Source: Eutreptiella sp. 'Long Island Sound 2002' (taxonomy: Eukaryota; Euglenozoa; Euglenophyceae; Eutreptiales; Eutreptiaceae). From it: 64,000 nucleotides of DNA. The position numbers were made by a program, and so were the translations under genes. The notes under the pieces are model-generated. The model did not search any database, had not been told where the DNA came from, and saw nothing but the letters and a program-made list of their open reading frames with translations. The stretch covers positions 59,557,408 through 59,621,407 of the forward strand of contig OZ038378.1 in assembly GCA_964036045.1 (NCBI GenBank), read 5' to 3'. Of the stretch, positions 11,985 to 22,237 are shown in pieces (position 1 is the first letter of the stretch; each line of letters begins with the position of its first letter).

Positions 11985-12860
11985 TCACAGGCAACAATGG
12001 TCTGGGTTCGTAAGGTGATCACATGTCCGTTTCTTGCGACAGCGGAACCGCCGCTGTAGAGTCTGAAGGTATTGCATGTCGGTTAGAACCCGTCTTCTTG
12101 TACGGCTTGCATACGTTTGTACACTTATGGGGCCTTGCCCATTTTGTGCCCTTTTGGTCGCATACCACCCATGCAACCAAAGGCTATCGTCAATGGTGTG
12201 GTTGTCCACAACCACTTGCACCCCTAGTCTCCCCCGGAGGAGGCTTAGGCCCCCGCTGTTGCGCAACATGCGCTTCAGCCTCCGGTGACTTCCGTCCATG
12301 GGAAAGCAGGAGAACTTTGACAAGATTCTCCACTTCTTTGCAAAATAATACATGTGGTCCATCCAAAGATGTGTCCACAGAAGTTTGCCCCACTGGAGCT
12401 CATTGTGGGCGGTGCCCATGGCTATGCTATGGTTCAGGACCCGGCCCAAGTCGGCCCCGGAGAACCATGCGGAACGCCAAGCGTATACACACATGCTTGC
12501 AAAATTCTCCCACCATGTTTTGCACACCGACTCCCAACTTTTTCCTCCTACTTGATGCTGCCTCACACTCGGCTGCTGTAGGCAAGCATCTATTATCTTA
12601 TCCCAACCCGTGTTCCACATGAAATGGATGGCAGCAGCACACTCCATCCTCACCTTCCCCTTGCTGTTTGCCTTGTCATTATTTACAGAGGCACGGGTGC
12701 AAGTTCGTGCTGCAAGCCGTGCCTCATCTGGAACCGGTTGTAGCATGGTGCGTGCCACAGTGGCCGGTGCCTTCCTTGTCAATTGTACAACTAGGTCCCG
12801 TGTCCCGTTGCTGCCACACAACAGGACACGAAGGACCCCATGGGGGCCATTAACAGGCAC
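11985..12860 (-). CDS. Transposase-type protein, C-terminal domain
   Basis: A 291-codon frame ending at TGA. Residues about 175-245 hold LWTHLWMDHMYYFAKKW, FSCFPMDGSHRRLKRMLRNS and LLRGRLGVQVVVDNHTIDD. This His/Trp-rich block resembles the C-terminal region of large transposon-encoded proteins in algae; I recall the pattern but cannot name the family. A similar-style block (WNPTLWVHWTIACSAWFLRK) ends the ORF at 37.9-38.9 kb. B-family palindromes follow it downstream, linking it to gene set B at 20-25 kb. The N-terminal 60 residues may belong to another exon. Confidence 0.5.
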   Translation of the reverse strand: MPVNGPHGVLRVLLCGSNGTRDLVVQLTRKAPATVARTMLQPVPDEARLAARTCTRASVNNDKANSKGKVRMECAAAIHFMWNTGWDKIIDACLQQPSVRQHQVGGKSWESVCKTWWENFASMCVYAWRSAWFSGADLGRVLNHSIAMGTAHNELQWGKLLWTHLWMDHMYYFAKKWRILSKFSCFPMDGSHRRLKRMLRNSGGLSLLRGRLGVQVVVDNHTIDDSLWLHGWYATKRAQNGQGPISVQTYASRTRRRVLTDMQYLQTLQRRFRCRKKRTCDHLTNPDHCCL

Positions 12861-13434
12861 TCGCCTATGACTCGTAATGGTCGTACCTTACTTTGGCTAC
12901 CAGACCGGACGGAGGACCGTTCTGGTCTTGTGGGCAAAAACATCACTTTTCGGCAAAGGATTGGGTCTAGGGTTTTTGAACGTGGTGGAAATGATGGTTT
13001 TGGTGATTTTCTTAGACTCAATAGTATTTTAGAGAAAAACAGTAAGACCGGTTTCAGAGACCGGTGGGACCGGTCTTTGCAAACTGAACAGACCGGACCA
13101 CTTCGGTACACTTTGGAGCACTTTGTTACACTTGCCTCCCAAACCTACCTTTGCGCGCTCGTTGCAGCATGCACACCACCACACACCATGCACAAACCAC
13201 ACACACAAACACAGACTTTGCTTCCCATGTCCTCTTGGGTGTTTGAATGATGGATGATGGGTGGGATGCACCATTAGTAAGAAAACAAATCAGTTCAAAC
13301 AGTTTCATGCAGACCGGTCCGACCGGTCTTCCGAACCTCACTCCCGGTTCCCTGCTTCCTGCTGTCTTTCCACAGAACCGGTCACACTGCTCTGCCCTGA
13401 TTTGTTGCTTAGTGTTCTCTAATGCCTGTTTCAG

Positions 13435-15851
13435 GCCCCGGCTCCAAGATCCCAGGCGCGAAGGATGGAGAGACGCCCGTGCCCACGTCATTCAAGAAGG
13501 CACGGGTCAGTGACCGCGTCGTTGTGCTGTTGAAGGGCTCCCACGGCGGCCGTTACACCCCGGAAGTGCGAGAGCCAAGGTTCGGGCAAGATGTCGCTGT
13601 CTGCCACAAGCCATTACACCGAAGATCCAAAGACCGGGAACCTGAAGAGAAACATCTCCAAAGGCGACATGGACTTTGTGACGGAGGACGTCATCGGATG
13701 TTGGGTGATCGCGGAAGCAAAGACTTCTACTCCGGGGCAGCGAATTGCGGCCCGAGCATAGCAGTCCCGCAAACGGAAAGGGGGCGAGGAGTCCAAAGAT
13801 GAAGACGAAGACAAGGAAGAAGAGGAGGAGGAAGACGAGGAGGAGGAGGAGCGAGAAAGCGTGACGGAGATCCCGGAAGAAGAGGCAAAGGAGGCAGAGA
13901 AAGAGAGGAAGAAAAAGAAGCCGGCGAAGGAGAAGCACGCCACCAAAAAACGGTTGCCGGTCCCGTTTTTCAAGGAAATCAAAGCCGAAGGTAGTGAGGC
14001 CGCCTCGTTGCCCCGCACAAGCAAGAAACGCAGGAAGGCCTCCACCGAGGACGAAGAGAGGTCGGCGGAAGAGGTGCGCATGAACAACGCGTTGGAGGAG
14101 TATGCCACCACCTTGCCGAAGCTTGGGCAACATGTACGCCAATGCCTCCGTGGCCAACCCCACGCCAAGACACTTTTGGCGGCAGCGCTGCAGTTGCTGT
14201 TCGAGTGCCCGAACAGCATTCTTCGTGGTCTCATGTGTATTCGTTCTGATTACATCGTGGCGCAACGCAAGTGCATGGATCTCCTTCGTCAAGCGCGTGG
14301 TCCTCAATACGAGGAATACGCTGGTGTGTGGTTTAGATTAGTTCATACAGGGGCCACTTGGACCGGTTCGTGCAAACTGAGTCTAACCGTTCGAACTGGC
14401 TCACTTTAGCACACTTCACACGAAGACCGGTCGGACCGGTCTGTACAAACTGTCGTAAACCGTTTGGACCGGCTCACTTTAGCACAGTTCACACGAAGAC
14501 CGGTCGGATCGGTCTTTGCGAACTGTCGTAAACCGTTCGGACCGCTCCACTTTGGCCCACTTTATTCCATTTCTCCACAGAGAAGGTCGTGAATGGGGCT
14601 GCAACGTGTCCCAGGTGCTTGGCGATCAAGGATGAGCCCGACATGGACATGCCGGCCTTCCCCGCCGCGTCCGCCGCGCGCCACGTCCCCATCGCCCCAC
14701 CCGCTCACCCGCAGATCCCGGTGCACGTGCAGACCATGGACCAGCTCACGACTCCACAGCTGCGGGAGAAATTCACGGCCCTCAAACGGGAATTGTAACG
14801 CACCGAATTTGAGCTCGTAACGGTATGGAGCACCTAACGGCCGTTCGTGGTAGTTTGCGTAACTCGCTCCCCCCTATGCCGTGCCACTTTCAGGTCCGTG
14901 GGGGTACCCTTCCTACCAGTGATTGGCATGAACCACACGCCGAAACGAGGACGTGGGGAGAGCAGATTGAAGAGATCCGGACAGTTGGTTGGTTCCGTGA
15001 ACAATCGGAGAAGCTGAGGTTGGCCGAGGAAGAGGAGGCGCGCGAGCAGTTTGAACGAATAGAGGAGGAAAGAATCGAAGCCGAACGTGCATTGCAGGTG
15101 TGTGTCCAGACGTCGGCTAGCCTGCATTTGTGCATGGATGGAGTTACCATTGTGGTTTGTGGTCTGCAGGAGGCCCAACGCCGTGAGGAGGCCGCGCGTG
15201 CACGCAAAAAGAAGGATGCGGAGACCGCGCTCTTGGAGACAAAATTGAAGGAATTGCAAAAGGAGTTGGACGAGGCACGGAAGACGGGGATGGATAAACC
15301 GAAGGAGGCGACTCCGGAACCGGTGCCCCAGGACATGGACGACGGGCAGGAAGTGAGAGTAGAGCAGGCAGGCGCAGTGGAGCCGATCGCGGAGGGATGC
15401 GCGATGCCCCCCAGCCAGAACCCGCAACTGAGGCATGCGTTTGCTTTAATGTGTGCTAAAATGTGCTAAAGAGTGATAAAGTGAAGCGGTCCGAACAGTT
15501 TAGGATAGTTTGCAAGAACCGGTCTGACCGGTCGCTGAACGAAGTGTCGCGAAGTGTACCGGTCCGAACGGTTTACGACGGTTTGCAAAGACCGTTCCGA
15601 CTGGTCTTCGTGTGAAGCGTGCTAAAGTGGGCTCGTCTGAACGGTTTAAACCACTTTACTTACTGCTTCTGCAGGAGCCCTCCACCCAGGCACTGCAGCT
15701 GCAGGCGGCATGCGTTGCCGCTGCTACCGGGATTCCGGGGATGAAAATCACCCCGGCCTTCGCCGCACAACAGGCACGACTCGCGCTCCACCTAGAGGCC
15801 CGCAACAACAAGAAGGCCGGGGAGGAGAAGAAGGATAACGAGAATGAGTAA
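13435..15851 (+). CDS. Gene A: multi-exon acidic, lysine-rich coiled-coil protein
   Basis: Exons by eye: 13435-14323, 14581-14816, 14894-15097, 15170-about 15438, 15675-15851. Three introns are phase-consistent with GT-AG ends: 14324-14580 (phase 1), 14817-14893 (phase 0), 15098-15169 (phase 0, a multiple of three with no stop). Exon 1 changes frame near 13585, passes TAG 13759 and then gives a Glu/Asp tract, a KKKKP basic stretch and a helical region. Exon 2 carries CPRCLAIKDEPDMD and passes TAA 14796 within LKREL-stop-RTEFEL, where Gln continues a helix. Exons 3-4 are coiled coil (EEEEAREQFERIEEER). It ends at TAA 15849, or at TGA about 80 nt later if UAR is sense. Probably nuclear; family unknown. 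Several indels remain. Confidence 0.55.
14324..14580 (+). repeat. Intron 1 of gene A, filled with the A repeat
   Basis: A 257-nt intron: donor CTG|GTGTGT, acceptor CCACAG|AG. It holds about three units of roughly 70 nt containing GACCGGTCGGACCGGTC, CGTAAACCGTTYGGACCG and CACTTTAGCAC. The later intron (about 15439-15674) holds the same units in the opposite orientation. Further copies lie at about 12901-13110, 13310-13385, 16075-16265 and 16495-16660. Confidence 0.75.
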
Positions 15852-15970
15852 CTCGTTTTCCTCGGTTTCGCGTATTTGATTTTCTCGACGAACTGTTTTG
15901 GGCGGTCCTGTTGGTGTGGCCGGTGGGCCGTATGATCTTGCAATGCTTGATGGGACACGAGCAACATTTT

Positions 15971-16002
15971 CCATGATTCCATGATTCCATGATTCCATGA
16001 TT
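15971..16002. repeat. Microsatellite (CCATGATT)x4
   Basis: Four perfect head-to-tail copies of an 8-bp unit, just 3' of gene A. Confidence 0.9.
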
Positions 16003-16417
16003 GTCTGCTGCGTGTTTGGTTTGCCGGGTGCACGTACCTCAGTTTGGAAGCAAAAAGTGGTAGGAAAGTCTAAAGTGTGCTAAAGCGAAGCGGTCCGAAC
16101 GGTTTGGAGTAGTTTGCAAACACCGGTCCGACCGGTCTGTGGATAAATTGATTTAAAGTGAAGCGGCCCGAACGGTTTAGAATAGTTTGCAAAGAGCGGT
16201 TTGTGGATAAAGTGATCTAAAGTGAAGCGGTCTAAACGGTTTGGGCTAGTTTGCCGAGACTGGTCCGGAAAGGCTTGTTTTTTTTTTTTTAGGCATGTCT
16301 GCTGCTCAACCATGGGAACCATGCTTTGCGGACCATCATGAACGAACCATGAATAGATGTCTTGTGACGATTGACTCCCAGGCATTGCAATGTCTGTGCA
16401 AAGGTGTGAACACGCAC

Positions 16418-16482
16418 AACACAACACACGCACACACACAACACACACATGCGGACACACACACTACACACACATCACAAAG
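16418..16482. repeat. CA-rich simple sequence
   Basis: Imperfect CACA tract with GCA and ACAC interruptions, inside the 3' part of candidate element A. Confidence 0.8.
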
Positions 16483-16989
16483 TGCTCCAAAGTGTGCTAA
16501 AGTGGTCCGGTCCGTTTAGTTTGCAAAGACCCACCGGTCTCCCCGAACTAACCGGTTGGTTACAGAAAGCCAAAGTGGTGCGAAACGGTCTCAACTGAAC
16601 AGTTGGTGATTTTGCCTAGCCAAAACGGTGCGTTAACAAAGACCGGTGGACCGGTTGTGAAAATATTCGCATATGGTAGCCAAAGGAATATATTCCTTTG
16701 TCTGCCACGCGCAGAACGGAATCAACGTTTTTTGTTCGTCAAAAATGAATCCATAAAGTTTTGTTGTTCCGGGGGCTTTTCGAACGTTCCGGACGTCGTG
16801 GAAGCATCCGTTTTGTTCATTTCCACCGTTTTCCATGTGAGAAGCGTATCGTGCCGTTGCATCTACCTTGGCTTTCGTGCTCCGTGTGCCGCGCGTGTTA
16901 CGCGTGTTACGTGTTCTAAGCGTTCGCTTCTAGGTGTGCCTTTGGAACTCGAATAACTCGTGTCGCATATCCGTGCAAGGCGTGTTCCG

Positions 16990-17628
16990 CGTTCCGCACG
17001 TAACAGACATCACGCTTTTGGAGGCCAGAACCCACATTTTGCGCGAGCTACGCGTCCTCCTGTACCTCAGCCCTTTCTTTATGCCCGCACCGCTTTTCCC
17101 GGACAGCCACAAGCAGTGGCTGGCCAAGAGGGGCCACCCGGGCAGTTGGGGCAGCGCGGCCACGCTGAAGCACAACGCGTTCATCGTGTTCGAGATCAAA
17201 CAGTAGACATGTATGTGATTGTTCAATGGGGTGGAGTACGGGTGTTGTGCCTTTGTATGTCTGCCACGTCGATGTCGTTCAATGTTGTTTCACATTTTTT
17301 GTTTCTGCTTCTGGGGCCGCGCCACACATTTTTGCACAGTTGGGTGGCACGCAGCCTGTTCAACCGCAAGAAAGCGGGCAGCAAGGATCGCCGAGAGGCT
17401 GAGATGTACCTCACCAACGTAACCGCATATCAAGTATGCATGCACGATCACGACAAGTGCCATTATGTTCTGTATGGTCGCACCGTGACGGTCCCTAGTC
17501 TCCATTTTCGATAAGCTGCTTACCCCACCAACTGCCTGCAAATCAAGACGGAGAAAGGATAGCCCCGCGATCCCGCAAAAGTCCAAGATTGCCGCGCTAA
17601 CCCGGATGGATGGTTCGAGTACACAAAG
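16990..17628 (+). CDS. Exons upstream of the piggyBac copy, unrecognised protein
   Basis: Three exon-like segments: about 17000-17205 (LREL, LLYLSPFFMPAPLFPDSHKQ, ending in AFIVFEIKQ before a GT), about 17338-17433 (SLFNRKKAGSKDRREAEM, after CACAG) and about 17515-17628 (CLQIKTEKG-TAG-PRDP, ending in DGWFEYTK). The TAG at 17560 reads well as Gln. The last exon ends exactly at donor AAG|GTTGTT (17629). Whether this is the N-terminal half of the transposase gene or a separate gene is unclear. No known domain is recognised. Confidence 0.4.
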
Positions 17629-17777
17629 GTTGTTCTGGGCGTGCTGCGTGTTGCATCTATGCGTGATTCTGCCCCGTGTCATACGCGTGTTGCGCGTTCT
17701 GCGCGTTTCGCCGATGTGCCTCTCGTTCCGCCTCTGCGGGCGCCGCCACCGTGGTACGCGTGCTGCGCGTTTTGCAG
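17629..17777 (+). repeat. Intron with the P repeat (GCGTGCTGCGCG)
   Basis: A 149-nt intron: donor AAG|GTTGTT, acceptor TTTTGCAG|ATC, phase 0 on both sides. It is filled with variants of GCGTGCTGCGCGTTYTGCGCG. The same repeat lies at about 16845-16990, downstream of the transposase (19616-19790), and around the second piggyBac copy (28196-28358, 28925-29035). Confidence 0.7.
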
Positions 17778-18457
17778 ATCCAAGCGAACCGGTTGTGGAC
17801 CTCGTTGGAGGGCGAACATAAGGAGAGAGTGAGGAGGAAGAGGATGAGGAGGCATCAGCGGACGATGGAGATGAGGAGGAGGAAGAGGAGACCGAGGAGG
17901 AAGACGACGACGAGCCATTGACACCCCATGGCAAGAAGCATGCCCAAGGCACAGCCCGATGACACCGTTGTGCCGGAGAAACACTCCTTTTCTTCCGCAA
18001 AGGCAGCACGGTCCACCATGCTGGACGTCAAGCACGAGCCTGAGATAATGGCAGAGAAGAAGCAGCGGAAGTCGGGGAGCGGAGCCTGCCCAAGGTGCCA
18101 CCGAAGAAGTCCGAGGCGGAGATGCCCAAGAAAAAGAAGGAAAAGGACAAGCCGGCTGGAGGTAACGTGTCCTTTGCGATCGGCGGGAAGGGCCCGCAGA
18201 ACAGCATCAGCGCCGCACCGACAAGAGCAGAGAAGTTCTAGCATGAAGGCAGGTACGACCGTGATCTGGAGACAATGCAGAGAATCTTGGAGATGGACTT
18301 CAATGCAACCGTGGGCCGCTTGGTGATGCACTACAAGGACTGCTTGTCGGAGGAACCCAAGTCGAGGCAAGAGATCGGGTTGGCACTGCTGCTGCACACC
18401 AGTGTCCGGGCCTTGAGCGTGCAAAGCGTGCTAAGATGCAGGACCAAGAACGCGTAG
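17778..18457 (+). CDS. Acidic and basic region preceding the piggyBac transposase core
   Basis: Begins IQANRLWTSLEGEHKER after the acceptor, then shifts frame into a Glu/Asp tract (EEEEDEEASADDGDEEEE), then LDVKHEPEIMAEKKQRK and a Lys-rich stretch. A helical block follows, reading RAEKF, then TAG 18239, then HEGRYDRDLETMQRILEMDF, and ending near TAG 18455. At least three frame changes are needed. It probably forms the N-terminal part of the transposase protein, since the frame that ends at 18457 continues after the TAG into REYFEKRYPSSSPRQVVEGV, which leads into the piggyBac core. Tract length and composition are typical of nuclear proteins. Confidence 0.4.
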
Positions 18458-19480
18458 TCGGCTGCAGCATCCCGCGAGTACTTCGAAAAGCGGTATCCCT
18501 CGAGCAGCCCGCGGCAAGTGGTGGAGGGGGTTTTGAAGCGCTTGTCGGGTTGTGGGCCATGTGGGCAGCTCTCCTTCCTTCCGGGACCATCCTCTGTGCG
18601 GATTCCTTTTTAGGATTGCAAGAGAGAACGTGTGACCTCGCTGCGGAGAGGCACACATTCTTGATGATGACGAAGCGCTCCACGTACGGGGTGGACAAGG
18701 CAGGAGAACTTCTAGCAGAGGCACAAACCGCCACGTGCACTGTGGACGACGCGAGGTACGCCATGGTGGTCTTCAAGAACCCAAAAGTGGGTCACAAGCC
18801 GCCCCGCGTAGTGCCAATGCTAATGAACGTCCACTTCCCACAATCCAGACCCGTGCATCGCCACAGTGGGACTGAGGTGAACCCGGTGGTCGCAGCTACC
18901 GCCAGCTATCGCGTGGGGTGGATGGCGTCAACCAGATGGCACTCCAGATGCGCCAGATGGAACGTCACATGACGTGGTCGCATGCGGTGCGTGCGTTCGT
19001 CCTCCGGTACACCGTGGTCAACGCATACGCGACTTGCCGGTCCCTTGGGGGGGCCCAAACGGGTACCATGTTTGACTGGCAGTCGGACCTTATCCGGTGC
19101 AGCTTTTGTGCTGTGGCAGTGGCCAAGCCCATCCACGTGCCGGTGCGGATGCCGGGCCGCCGGGTGTGCACCCATTGCAACCGGGGCGAGACCCACTACG
19201 TTTGTTGTGGGTGCGACAAGTGGTACCATGTGGGGTGCTTTGCCGTGGCACATGGGGTGACCGGGGTGGTAGAGGCGGATGTGGAGCAGGAGAGCGACGA
19301 GGCCGAGGAGGATGGAAGCGAGAGGGAGGAGAGTGAGGATGACACGGAGGAGGAGATTGGGGAAGAGGGGGAGGACGATGAGGAGGAAGAGAGTGAGGAG
19401 GAGGAGGAGAGTGACGAGGAAGAGGATGAGGACATGGACGATGACGAAGATTAGGAAGGAGAAGGTGGTTGAGGGCGGGC
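18458..19480 (+). pseudogene. piggyBac-type transposase, copy 1, frameshifted
   Basis: DDE transposase of the piggyBac group (cut-and-paste, TTAA targets in known members). Seen in order: GTILCADSFLG and LMMTKRSTYGV (second catalytic Asp region), MVVFKNP with VVPMLMNVHFP, ATASYR followed after a frameshift at about 18913 by GVDGVNQMALQMRQ (the GVD.xDQM signature), MTWSHAVRAFVLRYTVVNAY (Trp- and Asn-containing helix), then a C-terminal zinc-binding block VCTHCNRGETHYVCCGCDKW. It ends in an Asp/Glu tail, with TAG 19452 before TGA 19467. A second frameshift lies near 18560. The first catalytic Asp was not found. Inactive as it stands unless the indels are assembly errors. Confidence 0.7.
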
Positions 19481-19507
19481 CTGGTGGAATCGTGAACTTC
19501 ATGGCCG

Positions 19508-19587
19508 CCAAGCCTCTGCCATCCCTACCCATGGGACCAGTGCGAACCCCGGGGGACAACCGCGTAGGCTGGATACCCAAACTGTGA
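19508..19587 (+). repeat. Conserved 3' module shared by both piggyBac copies
   Basis: About 75 nt encoding LPSLPMGPVRT and then QPRRLDTQ (in one frame of copy 2) are nearly identical at 28808-28883. Copy 1 lacks one base relative to copy 2, which shifts its last codons. It probably encodes the transposase C-terminus. Confidence 0.7.
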
Positions 19588-19615
19588 GGACGCTGCCCCC
19601 CAAAAGTGCGCGTGT

Positions 19616-19790
19616 GTGCAATAGTGACGTGCTCCGAGTGCTACGCGTTTTGCGCGTGCCGGAAGTCTGCTTCTAAGTCTAACTCTAGAACGCTGTGCTT
19701 CGCGTTTTGCGCGTTCTGCGCGTGATGCATGTGCTGTTTGCGTTCTGCACGTGCTGCGCGTGTTGCGTGTTATGAAGCCACACGCACAGC
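19616..19790 (+). repeat. P repeat block downstream of the piggyBac copy
   Basis: Runs of GCGTTTTGCGCG, GTGCTGCGCGTG and variants, matching the intron at 17629-17777. Possibly the 3' end of the element or a further intron. Confidence 0.6.
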
Positions 19791-20039
19791 ACCTATTGTG
19801 CCGCGCGGAGCGCTTCTGGACGGAAACGTCCCCTCTGTAGACAATGGAATACACCACCTATGGCAACAGCCCCTTCCCAGTTGCCGTCTATCGCACTTGC
19901 TGTGCCAAAGGTAGCAAGGCACAGAGCACGGTTACACATGCAGACCCAACACACGGTGGCACCAGGGGATTTTGCCTTCCAGTTTTGGCAGCCCGCCATG
20001 AGCACGCGTGCTTTCCCATCTGCACAAAAAAAAAGGGGA

Positions 20040-20855
20040 CTACCTATCGTTCCCTCCCGTATCCTTAAAACTTACGGTTGCGGCCTTGCGCAACTCGTCA
20101 TCAAAATCAATCTTTTGGGAGGCCGCGTACAGGGTCTCCCACTTTTCACTGCCCCCTAGTAGCCACCAACTAGATAGTTGGTTGGGGCTGGCGGTGCCAC
20201 CAAGCATGCAATGGACGTACGACGCCTCATGCCGCGATGTACCGTCCACCGCAATAGGCAACCAATGGAGCCGTCGGTCCCCGGGCTGTATGATGTTCGA
20301 GTGTGGGGGTGGTCGACACTTGAACAGGTGGCCGATGCGGTCAGGTAGGTAGCAGGCCGCACCATGGATGGCCGTGTCGTCTCCCGTATAGGCAGTGAAC
20401 GCCCGGGACTCCGGTAACGCTAGCTGCCGAAGCATGCCGTACACCTGGTCCCATGCCACACCGTACGTGATGCTCCCCACTAGGTACCGCGACTCCGTCC
20501 TAGAGAGATGCAATGACCATATCCGCCAGACGGCCATAATCAACCTCTCCTCCATGGTGGGCTCAGGCTAGATGGTCACTACAACTCTTGTTTCGCGGGT
20601 AAGAACTATTTGTGCCGTGTCGGGCAGGTACTTGACGGTGTAGGGTGCCGCAAGCTCCTTGGTAACAACTTGCTGGAGCTCTTGTAGGCGCCTCCGTTGA
20701 GTACGACCCGCTAACAAAGGGAATGCCTCCTTGGGCCGCGGCATGGTCTGAGGTACAAGACCTGTGGAATGGGGCAGGCATTTATCGCAGGTTTCTACCA
20801 TCCCCCTGCCCCAGGCAACTAAATTTTGTGGGAATCTGGTGTAATTCGCACGCAA
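20040..20855 (-). CDS. Unrecognised protein of gene set B with one in-frame UAG
   Basis: Two ORFs in the same frame (20855-20568 and 20555-20040) are split only by TAG at 20568-20570. Sequence features include RTQRRRLQELQQVVTKELAA, RLIMAVWRIWSLHLSRTES, FTAYTGDDTAIHGAACYLP and LGGSEKWETLYAASQKIDFD. No domain is recognised. It ends at TAG 20040, which overlaps a plausible splice donor (GATAG|GTAGTC) with an acceptor TTTGTGCAG just beyond, so the protein may continue. B-family palindromes lie immediately upstream (20830-21010), as expected for another intron of the gene at 21.4-25 kb. Confidence 0.45.
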
Positions 20856-21010
20856 TTAGACGACATTCACAAAAATTTATACGAAATTCGTACGAAATTC
20901 GTACGAAGTTCGTACGAATTTCGTAGGAATTTCACGTGAATGAATGTGTGTCAACAATGAGGCAATGTGAAATTCGTACGAAATTCCTAGGAATTTCACG
21001 TGAACGTCAA
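20830..21010. repeat. B-family repeat block
   Basis: Several tandem TTCGTACGAA units plus TTTCACGTGAA, between minus-strand coding segments. Likely an intron by analogy with 22859-23116, but splice sites were not resolved. Confidence 0.7.
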
Positions 21011-21437
21011 ACAATTTTTGCCGAAGAAAACATTTGACTCATCCTTTTGCCCTCGTTGGTTCTCACAAAGCAAGCAAAGGATGGAGCTCAGGGGCTACCA
21101 CACACCTAGTACAATGGTCATCATTCAGGCTGACACACAGTCAGCAGTGTAACGAATCAGGGGGCATAGGATACCCCAACTAAAATACAAACAGTGCCGA
21201 AGAAAACTTCGCAAAGTGGGGGGGGAGTACCCCACATGTTGGTCAAACTGCCCATGCCTGGGGGGGGGGGGCAGGATATTTGTACATATATTCATATATA
21301 AAAATGTGCAAATAACATCCGTGGAGGTTAGAAGGGATAGGTGGTCCCGAAGTTAAAGGGTGAGGTACGCCCCCCTTCCCCCCCCTAGAGCAGAGCTCCG
21401 GCTAGCGGAGCCCTGGGAGCTCTGCTCCGCCACTGCG

Positions 21438-22004
21438 TCAACAAAGGAGGGGTCGATGGCCGCCAACGTGAGGCGGGGGGGGGGGGGGGTACTGCCGGCG
21501 CACATCCTCCAGTGCGGCACTCACCCTGGGGGCGTCAGGGGCCACGCTGTCCACATCGGCCTGCTGGCCACTCGTCATCATGGCTATCCGCAGGCCGGTG
21601 GACACCGCCGACATGTGGCCGGCGTATGCCTCGGCCTGGGCATGCCAGGCCTGTGCGCCGGCCAAAACGTACCGGACACTGGCGGCACTGGGGGCCCCCT
21701 CCGCCCTATCACCCGAGGGGGCCTCGGCGCCCTCAGGCCCCTCCCCTACCTGTGCCGGTGGCTTTGCCTTGCGCGCCGTCCCCAGGTCGCGCACGACGGT
21801 TTTCACCCTGGTGGCCAGGCGGTCCCGCTCCTTGGTGACGTCCGCCAAGCGCGACTCGGCGGCCCGCCTGTCTTCGTCGACGGCCTCCGCGCCTCTGCCG
21901 TGTCGGACATAGTCTTGGAGTCCCGGGGGGTGCAGGGCACCCTCCGCCTCTTCATCCCCCGCCCCATTGTGGTCATGGGGGGTTCCAACCTGCCCGAGGG
22001 GCAC
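21438..22004 (-). CDS. Putative coiled-coil segment, gene set B
   Basis: Contains AESRLADVTKERDRLATRV and SVRYVLAGAQAWHAQAEAYA, typical of a helical linker protein. Codon content is plausible on this strand. The plus strand at 21915-22235 also gives a credible sequence (EGHELVGLFAYRLVGGHLRV, WDKRRPEWVDVAWLSMPV), and at 22340-22560 (QRVAVHEWVEQQQHVQ, then TAG 22472). The coding strand is therefore unsettled, and pieces of two elements may be nested here. Confidence 0.3.
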   Translation of the reverse strand: MPLGQVGTPHDHNGAGDEEAEGALHPPGLQDYVRHGRGAEAVDEDRRAAESRLADVTKERDRLATRVKTVVRDLGTARKAKPPAQVGEGPEGAEAPSGDRAEGAPSAASVRYVLAGAQAWHAQAEAYAGHMSAVSTGLRIAMMTSGQQADVDSVAPDAPRVSAALEDVRRQYPPPPPPHVGGHRPLLC

Positions 22005-22237
22005 GAGCTAGTGGGCCTGTTTGCCTACAGGCTTGTGGGCGGGCACCTGCGGGTGCAGACGGGGGTGTCGCGGATTGGGGAGGAGGGGACGGTGACCAGG
22101 GCTGGGGTCTTTGGGCTTAATGTGGTCACGAGGTGGGACAAGCGGAGGCCGGAGTGGGTGGACGTGGCATGGCTTTCCATGCCCGTCCATGTTGCGAGCC
22201 AGCGGCAGATGGGGGGGGGGGGGTGTCGTCATTGACA

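Larger units (their letters stand above)
12891..16685. mobile_element. Candidate element A bounded by a 12-bp inverted repeat
   Basis: CTTTGGCTACCA at 12891-12902 and its exact reverse complement at 16674-16685 bracket gene A. Inside each end come copies of the A repeat (GACCGGTC palindromes) that also fill the introns. No clear target-site duplication was found, so the borders are tentative. The ends may simply be outer copies of the A repeat unit, which contains a CTTTRGC core. Confidence 0.4.

Noticed and set aside
13800-13860. Glu/Asp tract as a diagnostic nuclear domain
   Set aside because: Acidic low complexity occurs in many proteins and does not identify a family.
18918-19454. Cys/His block as a PHD finger of a host chromatin protein
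   Set aside because: The order after GVD..NQM and WSHAV...NAY, and its recurrence in a second copy, fit a piggyBac C-terminal zinc-binding domain better.
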